This document shows, piece after piece, positions 8,747 through 18,081 of a DNA stretch of 64,000 nt (its first letter is position 1; every line of letters starts with the position of its first letter). The stretch is taken from positions 1-64,000 of the forward strand of contig JAFIHG010000011.1 of NCBI GenBank assembly GCA_017848795.1, read 5' to 3'. This stretch comes from Candidatus Nanopelagicales bacterium (GTDB lineage Bacteria > Actinomycetota > Actinomycetes > S36-B12 > CAIYMF01). A program made the translations under genes and the position numbers. Below the pieces are notes generated by a model. It was not told the origin of the DNA. It saw only the letters and a list, made by a program, of their open reading frames with translations, and searched no databases.

Positions 8747-9385
8747 ATGGCCGAGATCGTGCGCTTCACCGACAACATCCGGGACCTGTCCAACGAGAAC
8801 GGGTACCAGTTCGAGTTCGTCTGCGAACGGTGCGGTAACGGGTACCGCTCGCCGTTCAAGGACGACATGGGGGCGAAGGGCCGAGGGTTGTTGCGCGGCG
8901 CGAGCTCGCTGTTCGGCGGCAAGATCGCGGACCTGTCCAACGCCGCCGAGTCCTTCCGCTGGGACCGCAGCACGAACTCCAAGGCCAAGGACGCGGCGAT
9001 GACCGAGGCCGTCGAGTGGGTCGCCGACGAGTTCAAGCAGTGCCGCGGCTGCGGGAACTGGGTCTGCCAGCAGGTGTGCTGGAACCACGACATCGGCCAG
9101 TGCCTGGTGTGCTCGCCGAGCGTCGCCGACGAGGTGTCGCGCGCGCAGGCGGCGGCGCAGGTCGAGCAGATCCAGGAGAAGGCGCGCACCGTCGACTGGA
9201 CCGCGGACCTCGACATCGCCACCCGGGCCAAGGTGGCGTGCCCGTCGTGCGGCGCGGCGGTCGACGGCGGCAAGTTCTGCCCCGAGTGCGGGGAGAAGCT
9301 GGCCAAGACCGCGTTCTGCACCGAGTGCGGATCGCAGATGCCCGAGGGCGCCAAGTTCTGCGCGGAGTGCGGGCACCGGTTGTGA
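8747..9385 (+). CDS. multi-zinc-ribbon protein
   Basis: A 212-residue soluble protein from the ATG at 8747. CxxC pairs occur near the N-terminus (FVCERCGNGY) and mid-protein (QCRGCGNWVCQQVC, then CLVC). The C-terminus is a classic double zinc ribbon (CPSCGAAV...FCPECG, then FCTECG...FCAECG). The ribbons suggest binding of nucleic acid or protein, but no enzymatic domain is seen. The next gene starts within 5 bp of its stop, so the two are probably cotranscribed. Longer ORFs upstream run through the inverted repeat and are rejected. Confidence 0.82.
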   Translation: MAEIVRFTDNIRDLSNENGYQFEFVCERCGNGYRSPFKDDMGAKGRGLLRGASSLFGGKIADLSNAAESFRWDRSTNSKAKDAAMTEAVEWVADEFKQCRGCGNWVCQQVCWNHDIGQCLVCSPSVADEVSRAQAAAQVEQIQEKARTVDWTADLDIATRAKVACPSCGAAVDGGKFCPECGEKLAKTAFCTECGSQMPEGAKFCAECGHRL

Positions 9386-9386
9386 C

Positions 9387-10400
9387 GTGGTGACCAGCTT
9401 CTCCTGCCGCGTCGACGGGCGGGAGGCCACGGCGCAGGTGCTCGCCGAGGGTCTGGCGCTGGAGGGGCGGACGCTGGCGTACGTCGACCTGGACGCGGTG
9501 GCGCTCGAGGAACTGGCGATCACCGTGACGCCGTACGACGCGGCGCCGGTGCGCATCACCCACCTCGCGGCGCGGCGCGACGAGTTCGTACGCGACCTGC
9601 TCGCCGCGCGTGCCGACGCCCGGCGTGCGGCGCTGCTGCAATGGACCGGGGACCGGCCGATCGACAGCTACCTGGTGGGGGCGACGGGGACGCGTACGGT
9701 CCTGTTCGCCGACGCGGTCACGGTCGAGCCGGTGAGCAGGCCGACGGCGATCGTGCCGTTCGGGCTGCTGCGCGCGGTGGAGCGCGACGGCTACCGGTTC
9801 ACCTTCCGTGCGGTGGGCCTGACGCCGGTCACGGTGGGCCCGTTCGGCCCGCGTACCGACGAGTTCGTGCAGGACCTGGAGCGGGCACGCGCCGGGTTCG
9901 CTGCGCGGTCGGCGGCGGCGTACGCGGCGCTGGACGACCGGCTCGCCGGGTTCGCCGCGCCGCTCGGCACTGCCGTGTGCGCCGCCGACGCGGGCGGGTA
10001 CTGGGGAGCGCTGCGGGCCGCCGTCGCGGGGGAGGAGACCGACCTGCTCGCCGACCTCGCCGGGGACGGGCTGCGCATCGGCATCGCGGCGCTGGCGCGT
10101 GAGCAGACGATGCCGTTCCTGCTCGCCCCGACCCCACGCGGTGTCGCGGTCGAGGGCGCCGGCGAGCAGGCACGGGCGACGTACGTGTTCGCGACCGACG
10201 ACATCGACCGCCTCGGGGCGGCGCTGCTGCTGACGAGCTTCCGCCGCGAGGCGCTCTACCTGCCGCCGGAGCAGCTGGGCCGCTGGGCGCTGGCGGTGCG
10301 CACCAGTGAGGTGGTCCGCTGGGCCCGGTCGGTGCTCGCCGGCCGGGTGGTCCACGACGCCGGCTGGGCAGAGGGCGTACGCGCCCTGCTCGCGTCCTGA
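9387..10400 (+). CDS. hypothetical protein with internal repeat, partner of zinc-ribbon protein
   Basis: A 337-residue protein; GTG codons at 9387 and 9390 are equally possible starts. Two related segments are visible: HLAARRDEFVRDLLAARAD (about 59-77) and FGPRTDEFVQDLERARAG (about 152-169). Each follows beta-rich sequence, as in duplicated PH-like modules. No catalytic motif, signal peptide or membrane segment is present. Function unknown. The coupling to the zinc-ribbon gene suggests a joint role. Confidence 0.8.
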   Translation: MVTSFSCRVDGREATAQVLAEGLALEGRTLAYVDLDAVALEELAITVTPYDAAPVRITHLAARRDEFVRDLLAARADARRAALLQWTGDRPIDSYLVGATGTRTVLFADAVTVEPVSRPTAIVPFGLLRAVERDGYRFTFRAVGLTPVTVGPFGPRTDEFVQDLERARAGFAARSAAAYAALDDRLAGFAAPLGTAVCAADAGGYWGALRAAVAGEETDLLADLAGDGLRIGIAALAREQTMPFLLAPTPRGVAVEGAGEQARATYVFATDDIDRLGAALLLTSFRREALYLPPEQLGRWALAVRTSEVVRWARSVLAGRVVHDAGWAEGVRALLAS

Positions 10401-10432
10401 GGCGCGCGCCGCCCCGCCCGCCGACCGGGCAC

Positions 10433-10504
10433 GTTGATCAAGGAGAAGGTGACGTTTTCGATCTTCGTGCCATGATCGAAAACGTCACCTTCTCCTTGAT
10501 CAAC
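10433..10504. terminator. 31-bp perfect inverted repeat, bidirectional terminator
   Basis: Arms 10433-10463 and 10474-10504 are perfectly complementary over 31 bp around a 10-nt loop (TTCGTGCCAT). It sits between convergent genes and its right arm contains the stop codon of the MatB-like gene (10500-10502). A terminator for both strands is the likely role. Confidence 0.85.
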
Positions 10505-11957
10505 GAGGCGGCGGCTCGAGCTGGGCGCGCAAGCGCGCCTTCTCGACCTTGCCCATGGCGTTGCGTGGCAGCGCGGCCACCACGTGGACCTGCTTGGGGA
10601 CCTTGAAGCCGGCGAGCCGTTCGCGGGCCGCGGCGCGTACCGCGCCTGGATCCAGTTGTACGCCCTCCTGTGCGACGACCGCCGCCACGACAGCCTCGCC
10701 GAGGTCGGCGTGGGGCACGCCGACGACCGCCGACTCGAGCACCCCGGGAAGCGCGTCGAGGACCTGTTCGACCTCCTTCGGGTACACGTTGAGCCCGCCG
10801 CTGATCACCAAGTCCTTGCTGCGACCGACGATCTCCAGGTAGCCGTGCTCGTCGAACCGTCCCAGGTCACCGGTGACGAACCAGCCGTCAGCGGTGAACT
10901 CGCTCTCGCGCAGCTCCGGGCGGCGCCAGTACCCGTCGAACACGTTCGGTCCGCGCACCTCCACCGCCCCCACGTCGTCGCCGGCGATGCGTACGCCGAC
11001 GCCGGGCAGTGGCGGTCCGACGGTGCCGGGCCGCCGTGGTCCGTCGAGCGGGTTCGAGGTGAGCATGCAGGTCTCGGTCATGCCGTAGCGCTCGAGGATC
11101 GTCTGCCCGGTACGCGCACGGAACTGCTCGTGCGTCGAGACCAGCATGGGGGCGGACCCGGAGGTGAACAGGCGCACTCCGGCAGCGACCTCGGCGCTGA
11201 ACGCGGGGTCGGCCAGCAGCCGTACGTAGTACGTCGGCACGCCCATGAACATGGTGGCCCGCGGCAGCTGCGCGCACACACCGCCCGGGTCGAACCCGTC
11301 GAGCAGGATCAGCGAGGAGCCCGCGACCAGCGTGCAGTGGACCGCCACGAACAGACCGTGGGTGTGGAACAAGGGCAGCGTGTGCAGGAGTACGTCGTCC
11401 GCCGTGAATCCCCAAGCGGCGGTGAGGGTCTGTGCGCTGAAGGCGAGGTTGCGGTGGCTGAGCACGGCGCCCTTCGGTCGCCCGGTCGTGCCGCTCGTGT
11501 AGAGCATCGCCGCCGGGTCGTCGTCGGTCCGCGGTACGTCCGCGAAGACACCGGGGTGCGCGGCGGCCTCGGCGACGAGTCCGGCGAGACCGATCTGGGC
11601 CATGGCGGACGGGACCTCGTGGGCGGTTCCTGCCGGTGGGCCGACGAACAGCGCCGGCGCGGCGTCGGCGAGCAGCTCATCGAGTTCGCTCGCCACGTAC
11701 GCGGGGTTCAGCGGCAGGTAGACGGCGCCGGCGCGGACGCAGGCCAGATGCAGCGCGATCGCGTCAGCGGACCGCTCGGTCTGGACCGCGACCCGGTCAC
11801 CGCCGCGTACGCCGCGCTGCTGCAGCGCGTGCGCGAGCCGGCCGGATGCCGCGTCCAGGTCGGCGTACGTCCAGGTCGTACCGGCAGGGGTATCGAGGAA
11901 GGGTGCGGCGGGACGCGAGCGCGCCGCGTGCAGGAGGACGTCGCTGAGCGGGTTCAC
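10500..11957 (-). CDS. matB: malonyl-CoA synthetase-like acyl-CoA ligase
   Basis: A 485-residue AMP-forming ligase. The P-loop is YTSGTTGRPKG (153-163) and the C-terminal catalytic Lys is Lys470 (RNAMGKVEK). Segments typical of MatB are LPLFHTHGLFVA, GVPTYYVRLL and RYGMTETCMLTSNP followed by RRPGTVGPPLPG. MatB makes malonyl-CoA from malonate, ATP and CoA; fatty acyl-CoA ligases differ in these segments. Substrate remains inference. No malonate decarboxylase or polyketide genes are nearby. It diverges from the FMN reductase gene across a region carrying a palindromic operator. Confidence 0.82.
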   Translation of the reverse strand: MNPLSDVLLHAARSRPAAPFLDTPAGTTWTYADLDAASGRLAHALQQRGVRGGDRVAVQTERSADAIALHLACVRAGAVYLPLNPAYVASELDELLADAAPALFVGPPAGTAHEVPSAMAQIGLAGLVAEAAAHPGVFADVPRTDDDPAAMLYTSGTTGRPKGAVLSHRNLAFSAQTLTAAWGFTADDVLLHTLPLFHTHGLFVAVHCTLVAGSSLILLDGFDPGGVCAQLPRATMFMGVPTYYVRLLADPAFSAEVAAGVRLFTSGSAPMLVSTHEQFRARTGQTILERYGMTETCMLTSNPLDGPRRPGTVGPPLPGVGVRIAGDDVGAVEVRGPNVFDGYWRRPELRESEFTADGWFVTGDLGRFDEHGYLEIVGRSKDLVISGGLNVYPKEVEQVLDALPGVLESAVVGVPHADLGEAVVAAVVAQEGVQLDPGAVRAAARERLAGFKVPKQVHVVAALPRNAMGKVEKARLRAQLEPPPR

Positions 11958-12001
11958 GGGGCCAGTGTCGCGAAGCCCGTTCCGTGTGAGCGCCGCGGCA
12001 A

Positions 12002-12039
12002 TAGTTGAAATATGGATTAGATAGTGCTATCTTCAACTA
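12002..12039. promoter_or_regulatory. nested palindromic operator
   Basis: An AT-rich patch unlike its surroundings. Outer arms TAGTTGAA (12002-12009) and TTCAACTA (12032-12039) enclose an inner palindrome AGATAG-TG-CTATCT (12019-12032). TTGAA/TTCAA half-sites are typical of MarR-family operators. Possible -10 elements overlap the arms, which would allow repression of the FMN reductase, the ligase, or both. Confidence 0.55.
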
Positions 12040-12073
12040 CGTCATCTGTTCATTGCACCAGGGAGGACGCACC

Positions 12074-12661
12074 TTGACCACGTACAAGATCGGTTACTTC
12101 GTCGGGAGCCTCGCCGAGTCCTCGATCAACCGGAAGCTGGCGGACGCGTTCGTCGCACTCGCCCCCGAATCGCTCGAACTCGTCGAGATCCCGATCAAAG
12201 ACCTGCCGCTCTACAGCCACGACATGGACGGCGACTACCCGCAGGTCGCTCGGGACTTCAAGGCGGCGATCGAGAGCGTCGACGCGCTGCTCGTCATCAC
12301 TCCGGAGTACAACCGCGGCGTACCGGGCGGACTGAAGAACGCGATCGACATCGCGAGCCGTCCGTGGGGTACGAACTCGTTCGCGGGCAAGCCGGTCGCT
12401 ATCGCCGGCGCGTCCATCGGCGCCGTCGGAACTGCCGTCGCGCAGCAGCAGCTGCGAGGCATCTTCGGCTTCCTCGACACGGTGATCATGGGACAGCCGG
12501 AGGCCTACATCCAGCTCACTGCCGAGTCGTTCGACGCGGCGACCGGTGAAACGAGCGAGTCGCTGGCGGGCTTCCTACGCGGCTACCTCGCCACGTTCGA
12601 GTCCTTCGTCGTCCGTCACGCCGAGAAGCCGCGTGACGCGTACGACGAGACGGCTGCGTGA
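12074..12661 (+). CDS. NADPH-dependent FMN reductase family protein
   Basis: A 195-residue flavodoxin-like oxidoreductase. The FMN phosphate loop is GSLAESSINRKLA and the flavin-ring loop PEYNRGVPGGLKNAID. Members reduce FMN, quinones or azo compounds with NAD(P)H. The start is TTG at 12074 with GGGAGG upstream; a longer in-frame ORF from 12005 would run through the operator and is not used. No regulator gene is adjacent, although the upstream operator looks MarR-like. Confidence 0.9.
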   Translation: MTTYKIGYFVGSLAESSINRKLADAFVALAPESLELVEIPIKDLPLYSHDMDGDYPQVARDFKAAIESVDALLVITPEYNRGVPGGLKNAIDIASRPWGTNSFAGKPVAIAGASIGAVGTAVAQQQLRGIFGFLDTVIMGQPEAYIQLTAESFDAATGETSESLAGFLRGYLATFESFVVRHAEKPRDAYDETAA

Positions 12662-12681
12662 GGCGTCCTCCCGCGCAGCCG

Positions 12682-12720
12682 TGACGAAGCCCGGGCCACC
12701 ATCGGCCCGGGCTTCCGTCA
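12682..12720 (+). terminator. hairpin after FMN reductase gene
   Basis: GAAGCCCGGGCC and GGCCCGGGCTTC pair around a short loop, extended by TGAC/GTCA. The hairpin lies about 20 bp after the stop and before tRNA-Gly. A separate perfect palindrome, GTCAGGTAACCTGAC, lies at 12722-12736. Confidence 0.75.
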
Positions 12721-12750
12721 TGTCAGGTAACCTGACGCGGCGTACGACAC

Positions 12751-12821
12751 GCGGGTGTAGCTCAATGGCAGAGCCCCAGCCTTCCAAGCTGGCCATGCGG
12801 GTTCGATTCCCGTCACCCGCT
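12751..12821 (+). tRNA. tRNA-Gly (TCC)
   Basis: A 71-nt cloverleaf: acceptor GCGGGTG/CACCCGC, anticodon stem CCAGC/GCTGG with loop CTTCCAA (anticodon TCC), and T-arm GCGGG-TTCGATT-CCCGT. The 3' CCA is not encoded. Confidence 0.95.
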
Positions 12822-13067
12822 CTTCAATGAAGGTCTCTCACCGCACGCAGTTCGCGGGTGCCCTGAGACCGTCGGCGGCTGCATGGCCGGGATCTGCAGA
12901 AGCGGCCGCGCTGCAGGCGCCGCCAAGCGACGGATGCCGCCCCGCCACGCTGTGTGTCGCGTGGAGGCTTGTCTTGCGCGACGCAGCACGGCGCCCGCGA
13001 GCGCTACTTGCAATGGCACGGATCTGCCGTGCGTCCTAGCCTGGCCGCGAGCATCGAGGGAGGCGAG

Positions 13068-13445
13068 ATGGAAGCAGCCGGTGGGCGACGCGACACCCGC
13101 GAGGTCATCGATGCGCACCTTGCGCGGCGCGCAGCGGGAGATCTGGAGGGTGATCTGCGGGAGAACTACTCACCCGATGTCGTGGTGCTCTCGGCGGAGG
13201 GCGTGCACCATGGGCACGACGGTGTGCGTACCACCGCCGGCGTTCTGCGCACGTACGTTCCGGACGGCCGGTACGACTACCGGCAGGTGCTCGCCGCGGG
13301 ACGGTTCGCCCTGTTGCAGTGGACCGGACGGAGCGAGCAGACCCGCATCCACGACGGTGCCGACTCGTACGTGGTCGAGGACGGCCTGATCGTCGCCCAG
13401 ACGATCCACTACTCGGTGACGGACCGCGAGCAGGCGCCAGACTGA
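13068..13445 (+). CDS. SnoaL/NTF2-like domain protein
   Basis: A 125-residue protein with the NTF2-like order: N-terminal helix REVIDAHLARRAAGD, DLRENYSPDVVVLSAEG, the loop HHGHDGVRTTAGVL, then beta strands ending YSVTD. Start is the ATG at 13068, preceded by GGGAGGCGAG. The fold serves ketosteroid isomerases, polyketide cyclases and many binding proteins; no catalytic assignment is possible. A possible -10 (TAGCCT) lies at 13037. Confidence 0.82.
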   Translation: MEAAGGRRDTREVIDAHLARRAAGDLEGDLRENYSPDVVVLSAEGVHHGHDGVRTTAGVLRTYVPDGRYDYRQVLAAGRFALLQWTGRSEQTRIHDGADSYVVEDGLIVAQTIHYSVTDREQAPD

Positions 13446-13458
13446 GATCGGCCCACGC

Positions 13459-13968
13459 TCACGCCCCCGATCCGCGGTTCTGCAACGCCAGCTGTGCCGC
13501 TTGCCTGCGAGCGGGTTCGACCATGTCGAGCTGTTTGCCCGCACGGTCGACGAGTCCGTCCAGGCGCTGCCGGTCAAGGCGGGTGTCGGTCTCGGCGATG
13601 GTCCGGAGGGACAACCAACCTGCCCGTTTCCCGGTTATCGCGATTGTCAGGCCCTCGAGCTCCACTAGCGGCGTCAGCTCGCTCGTGCGCACGATCTTGC
13701 CGTTGAGCTTCAGGCGGGAGACCCGCTCGGCAGCCAATGCCAGCAACCGCTTGTACGGGCGCTCACTGATGCCCAACACCGCCATGAAATCGCGTAGTGA
13801 GGCCAGGTCTTCGCGGATCTCCTTGCGCAGCTGTGCCATCTGTGCCGGGTCACCGACGCCGGGGTGCCGGGTGGCCCGTTCGGTCAGCTGAACGCCCGCA
13901 GTCGCCGCTGCGAGGTGGTCGTTGAGGTACGTGGCGCGGTAGCGCTGTGTCAGTTCACTGCCTTGCAT
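13459..13968 (-). CDS. conserved-looking hypothetical protein, helical
   Basis: A 169-residue protein using the ATG at 13968 (MQGSELTQRYRATYLNDHLA). It is largely alpha-helical: an N-terminal helical segment with MAQLRKEIREDLASLRDFMA, a linker GKIVRTSELTPLVELEGL, and a charged C-terminal helix. No signal peptide, membrane segment or known motif. The sequence resembles small actinobacterial proteins annotated only as hypothetical. In-frame codons upstream to 14211 give low-complexity translation and are excluded; the start is therefore moderately certain. It is converged upon by the NTF2-like gene. Confidence 0.68.
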   Translation of the reverse strand: MQGSELTQRYRATYLNDHLAAATAGVQLTERATRHPGVGDPAQMAQLRKEIREDLASLRDFMAVLGISERPYKRLLALAAERVSRLKLNGKIVRTSELTPLVELEGLTIAITGKRAGWLSLRTIAETDTRLDRQRLDGLVDRAGKQLDMVEPARRQAAQLALQNRGSGA

Positions 13969-14170
13969 CGAAGTGCACCGCCTCGCCGTCCGGTCGGCGC
14001 TGGCCTCCAGCACCGTCACTGACGGTAGGCGGGGACGGGGCGGGCCGCCACCGGGCGGCGCCCGACCGTCGAGCATCGTCGACACCAGGGCTGCTGAAAG
14101 GGCACCGATGATGCACGCCACCCGGGAGTTCCCGGATTCGCACGGCCGACAGGCACCAGCGCGATCGTGA

Positions 14171-15931
14171 TCAGCCGGCGAGGCGGACCGAGCACTCGAG
14201 CATGGCGGCATGGACGAACGCCTGCGGGATGTTGCCCCGCAACTGCCGCTGGCGCACGTCGTACTCCTCGGTGAACAGGCCGGGTGACCCGCACGCGGCG
14301 CGGTTGCGTTCGAACCACCGGAACGCCTCCACCCGGTTGTTCTGCGTCAGTTCAGCGAGCGAGATCATGAATCCGCAGAGCAGGAAGGCGCCCTCGGCAT
14401 CGCCGAGCCGCAGGTCGTCGTGCACATACCGGTAGGAGTAGTAGTCCTCGACGAGGTTCCGCTTGACGGCAGCGAGGGTCGCCCGGGTACGTGGGTCGTC
14501 GGCCGGGAGCGCACCGCGGGTCGGTGGGAAGACCAGCGCGGCGTCTGTGCCGGTCAGCGTGGGTGAGCGCTGCCAACGACCGTCGGGGTGCAGACAGCGC
14601 CTGCTCGTCTCCGTGACGATCTCGTCGGCCAGGGAGACGAGTCCGGCCGCGTCGTGCGCCGACTGCACGCTCGCCGCGGCGCGAAGCCCCGCGCAGCACG
14701 CCAGTCGTGAGTGCGCCCACCAGTCGTCGGCGAGTTCCCAGATGCCGGCCTCCGGCTCCTGCCACCGGTCCGCTATGACGGAGGTGGTGAGGCGCATCGC
14801 CTTCCATCCGTCGCTGTCGAGGCAGTCGTACCTGGCCGCCACAGTGAACAGCTGCAGGAGCTCGCCCATGGTGTCGAGCTGGAACTGGGTGTTCACCCAG
14901 TTGCCCGCGATGTCCCGCCCACCGGGGTAGCCGACGAGCGGGAGCTCGCGCTCGTCGGGCACCGGACCGCCGTCGACCCGGCTGGCCGGCCGGACCTGAC
15001 CACCGCTTTCGAGCACCCGCTCGACCGCGAAGCCGACAAGCTCGGCGAGCAACGGCTGCATGCCGGCGGCGGCGGCGGCGTAGCCGGCGTAGCTCAGGTC
15101 GCGCAACCAGACGTAGCGGTAGTCGTAGTTGCGCCGGCCTTCCGAGCGTTCCGGAAGGCTCATCGTCGCCGCGGCCACCATGCCGCCGCTGGTGCTGGTC
15201 ATGCCGCGCAACAGTGCGCACGCGAACGCGCTGTCGCGCGGGGCAGCAGTGTGCATGAGGTCGGGTACCACTGTGGACCACACGTACGTCGTGCGTTCCC
15301 ACAGCTCTTCGGCAGACGTGGGCTCGGGGAGCGCGGCTGCCGAGAGCTCGAGGACGAGGTCGTGATGAGCACCCTGCGGAACGGCGAGAGCCAGGGTGAG
15401 CCGCCCGTCCGCGTCGATCTCGGCCGCTTGCGCGCCCCGCAGCCGGATCCGCAGGTCACCTGTGCGGGCCGTCCAGGTGCCGTCCTCGTCCCGGTGCAAC
15501 CGTCCCATCCGATGCCGCCCGAAACCGGCGCGAGCGTCCAGCACGACCTGGACCCGAGCGGTTCCCTCGGTTGCCAGCACACGGCGCAGCAGCACGGCCG
15601 TCTGCCGATCCGCGGGCATGGCCAGGGCTTCCTGCGTCTCTATCACGCCCTCGTCGGAGACCCAGCGCCCCCGCCAGATCAGGCTCCCTGATTGGTAGGA
15701 CCCACCCCAGACGAAGCGTTCTGCAGTCGGGGTCAACAGGAATCGGCCACGGCCGCCGATCAGTGAACTGAAGACGGCATCATCGTGCCACTGCGGCACG
15801 CAGAGCCAGGAGAGGTCACCGCGCGGGCCGATGAGCGCTCCGCGCTCCCCGTCGGCGATCAACGCGTACCCGCGCAGCACTTCCACCGGCGCCTCCGCGG
15901 AGCCGGCGGTGCCGTCGTGTTCAGCGGTCAC
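14171..15931 (-). CDS. glycoside hydrolase family 15 protein (glucoamylase/trehalase-like)
   Basis: A 586-residue protein from a GTG that overlaps the SDR stop (GTGA). An N-terminal beta-sandwich (about 1-230) precedes an (alpha/alpha)6 barrel (about 250-580). GH15 landmarks are [11 protein letters not shown] (268-278), [14 protein letters not shown] (344-357), GIWE with the presumed acid Glu399, and [20 protein letters not shown] with the presumed base near Glu555/556. Bacterial members without a signal peptide act inside the cell on trehalose, maltooligosaccharides or glucosides. Last gene of a six-gene operon. Confidence 0.88.
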   Translation of the reverse strand: MTAEHDGTAGSAEAPVEVLRGYALIADGERGALIGPRGDLSWLCVPQWHDDAVFSSLIGGRGRFLLTPTAERFVWGGSYQSGSLIWRGRWVSDEGVIETQEALAMPADRQTAVLLRRVLATEGTARVQVVLDARAGFGRHRMGRLHRDEDGTWTARTGDLRIRLRGAQAAEIDADGRLTLALAVPQGAHHDLVLELSAAALPEPTSAEELWERTTYVWSTVVPDLMHTAAPRDSAFACALLRGMTSTSGGMVAAATMSLPERSEGRRNYDYRYVWLRDLSYAGYAAAAAGMQPLLAELVGFAVERVLESGGQVRPASRVDGGPVPDERELPLVGYPGGRDIAGNWVNTQFQLDTMGELLQLFTVAARYDCLDSDGWKAMRLTTSVIADRWQEPEAGIWELADDWWAHSRLACCAGLRAAASVQSAHDAAGLVSLADEIVTETSRRCLHPDGRWQRSPTLTGTDAALVFPPTRGALPADDPRTRATLAAVKRNLVEDYYSYRYVHDDLRLGDAEGAFLLCGFMISLAELTQNNRVEAFRWFERNRAACGSPGLFTEEYDVRQRQLRGNIPQAFVHAAMLECSVRLAG

Positions 15932-16947
15932 CGGCGTGCGATCCGCAGTGCGGCAGCCGTGGCGCCCGCACCGAGGAGTGCGGCGCCGGCGGTGATCCCG
16001 ACCGGGTACCGGTGCCGGGACAACCACATCTGGCCGCTGCGGTCGTGGGCGCGGTCATCGAAGACGCCGTGCGGACCGTGGTCCGGGCCCTCGCCGCCGT
16101 CCACCGGCTCCCACAGGTTGTCGGGTCGCGAGGTGTCCAACGGCTCGTCGGTCTGCTGCGAGTCGAAACCGGTGCGCGCGAGGTAGCGGTCGAGGATCGC
16201 CGGGGCCACCCGGTTGCCGAGCAGGGTCAGGACCGTACTGCCGCCCACCCAGTACTCGCGCCGCTGCGGGTGGTCCGAGGCGTACACCACCGCCCGGGCG
16301 GCGACCTCGGGCTGGTAGATCGGTGGTACGGGCTGCGCCTCGCGCGAGAGCCGGCTGCGCACCCACCGGAACTGCGGGGTGTTCACCGCCGGCATCTGCA
16401 CCATGGTGGTGCGCACGCCGCTGCCCTCGTGCAGCAGCTCGGTGCGCAGGGACTCGTGGAACCCCTGGATCGCGTGCTTGGCCCCGCAGTAGGCCGACTG
16501 CAACGGGATCGAGCGGTAGGCGAGCGCGGACCCGACGTGCACCAGCGCACCACGATTTCGAGCCTTCATCCGCGGGAGCACGGCCATCGTCGAGTACACG
16601 TACCCGAGGTAGGTCACCTTGGTGACGCGTTCGTACTCCTCGGGTTCGATCTCGTCGAAGGGTGCGAACACCGACACGAACCCGGCGTTCACCCAGGTAT
16701 CGATGGGTCCGAGCTCGCGCTCGACCTCGTCGACGACCTCCTGCATCCGCGCCGCGTCGGAGACGTCCGCGGGTGCGACGTACGGCGTGCCCCCCGCCTC
16801 CCGCACGTCCCGCTCGGCACCGGCCAGCCCGGTGGTTCCGCGCGCGACGAGCGCGACGCGATCACCGCGCGCCCCGAACGCGATCGCACTCGCTCGCCCG
16901 ATGCCCGCGCTCGCGCCCGTCACGACGACCGTTCTCCCGGATTCCAC
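15928..16947 (-). CDS. SDR family oxidoreductase with C-terminal membrane tail
   Basis: A 339-residue NAD(P)-dependent short-chain dehydrogenase. The cofactor loop is TGASAGIG (10-17) and the catalytic set Ser140, Tyr153, Lys157 (AYCGAK). Canonical NNAG is replaced by VNAGF. After the core, about 80 extra residues end in a hydrophobic stretch ([19 protein letters not shown]), suggesting membrane tethering. The enolase-like gene ends 21 bp upstream and the GH15 gene overlaps its stop, so it belongs to the operon. Substrate unknown. Confidence 0.88.
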   Translation of the reverse strand: MESGRTVVVTGASAGIGRASAIAFGARGDRVALVARGTTGLAGAERDVREAGGTPYVAPADVSDAARMQEVVDEVERELGPIDTWVNAGFVSVFAPFDEIEPEEYERVTKVTYLGYVYSTMAVLPRMKARNRGALVHVGSALAYRSIPLQSAYCGAKHAIQGFHESLRTELLHEGSGVRTTMVQMPAVNTPQFRWVRSRLSREAQPVPPIYQPEVAARAVVYASDHPQRREYWVGGSTVLTLLGNRVAPAILDRYLARTGFDSQQTDEPLDTSRPDNLWEPVDGGEGPDHGPHGVFDDRAHDRSGQMWLSRHRYPVGITAGAALLGAGATAAALRIARR

Positions 16948-16968
16948 AAACGTCTCCCTCTCGTCCCT

Positions 16969-18075
16969 TCACGCCACCTGGTACTGCTCGGCATCTTGCG
17001 AGCGCAGCGTCAACCCGTTGCCCACGGCGTCCCGTCGGGGCCGCATGACACCGTCCTGCGCGTCGAGCGACCCCTCGAAGAACATCGACTCGATCCGGAC
17101 GTGATCGTGGAACCACTCGAGGTGGCGCAGGTTGGGAGTCGCCGCCGCGACATGGACATGCAGGTGCGGCGCGCAGTGCCCGGAAACCTGCAGCCCGCAG
17201 GCTGCGGCCACTGCGGCGGCGCGGATCCATTCGGTGATCCCGCCGCAGCGGGAGACGTCGACCTGCAGGCAGTCGACCGCCTCGGCGTCGCACATGCGGC
17301 GGAAGTAGTACAGGTCGTAGCCGTACTCGCCCGCGGCGACGTCGGGCGCCACCCGGTCCCGTACCTCGCGCAGCCCCGCAAGGTCGTCCGAGCTCACCGG
17401 TTCCTCCAACCAGCGGATGTCGAGGTCGGTGACCTCGGCCATGACGCGGATCGCCTGCTTGCGTCCGTACCCGCCGTTCGCGTCGACGTACAACTCGACG
17501 TCATCGCCGACGACGTCGCGGGCCTGCCGCATCCGGGCGATGTCGCGGGGCACGTTGCCGCCCCAGGACTCGCCGATCTTGATCTTCACCCGCGGGATCC
17601 GGTCGGTCTGCACCCAGCCGTCGAGCTGACGGCGCAGCTGCTCTTGGTCGTACGTCGTGAATCCGCCGCTGCCGTAGACCGGCACCTCGTCGCGGACCGC
17701 ACCGACCAGGTCCTGCAGCGGCAGGCCCACGAGCCTGGCCTTGAGGTCCCAGAGCGCGACGTCGACCGCGGACAGCGCATAGCCGGCGATCCCGGGCCGC
17801 CCGGCGTTGCGGATGCGGCGCACCATGGCCTCCCATGCGCCGCGTACGTCCCAGACCGACCGCCCGGTGACTGTCGGAGCGAGCAGGTCGTTCACGACAC
17901 CCGCGATCGCCGCGGGGCCGTACGTCCACCCGACACCCTGGTGGTGGCCGCACTTCGCGTGCACCACGACGATCGTCGTGGAGTCCCAGGTGAGCGTGCC
18001 GTCCCCCTCCGGCGCGTCCGTCGGGACCCGGTACGCCGCGACGGTGACCGCGCCGACCTGTTCGTCGCCGGTCAT
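16969..18075 (-). CDS. enolase-superfamily (mandelate racemase/muconate lactonizing-like) enzyme
   Basis: A 368-residue protein with an enolase-type capping domain and a (beta/alpha)7beta barrel. Barrel landmarks are KIKIG (Lys164, Lys166), Mg ligands Asp198 (DANGG), Glu224 (EEP) and Glu250 (AAGEYGYD), Asp273 (QVDVSRCGG) and His300 (GHCAPH). This residue set matches the mandelate-racemase subgroup, which abstracts a proton alpha to a carboxylate and often dehydrates sugar acids. Its operon with a GMC sugar-oxidoreductase-like protein fits acid-sugar metabolism, but the substrate is unassigned. Confidence 0.88.
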   Translation of the reverse strand: MTGDEQVGAVTVAAYRVPTDAPEGDGTLTWDSTTIVVVHAKCGHHQGVGWTYGPAAIAGVVNDLLAPTVTGRSVWDVRGAWEAMVRRIRNAGRPGIAGYALSAVDVALWDLKARLVGLPLQDLVGAVRDEVPVYGSGGFTTYDQEQLRRQLDGWVQTDRIPRVKIKIGESWGGNVPRDIARMRQARDVVGDDVELYVDANGGYGRKQAIRVMAEVTDLDIRWLEEPVSSDDLAGLREVRDRVAPDVAAGEYGYDLYYFRRMCDAEAVDCLQVDVSRCGGITEWIRAAAVAAACGLQVSGHCAPHLHVHVAAATPNLRHLEWFHDHVRIESMFFEGSLDAQDGVMRPRRDAVGNGLTLRSQDAEQYQVA

Positions 18076-18081
18076 CGCGGT

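Noticed and set aside
12751-13067. tRNA-Gly as integration site of a genomic island
   Set aside because: No integrase and no repeat of the tRNA 3' end was found downstream, so an island boundary is not supported.
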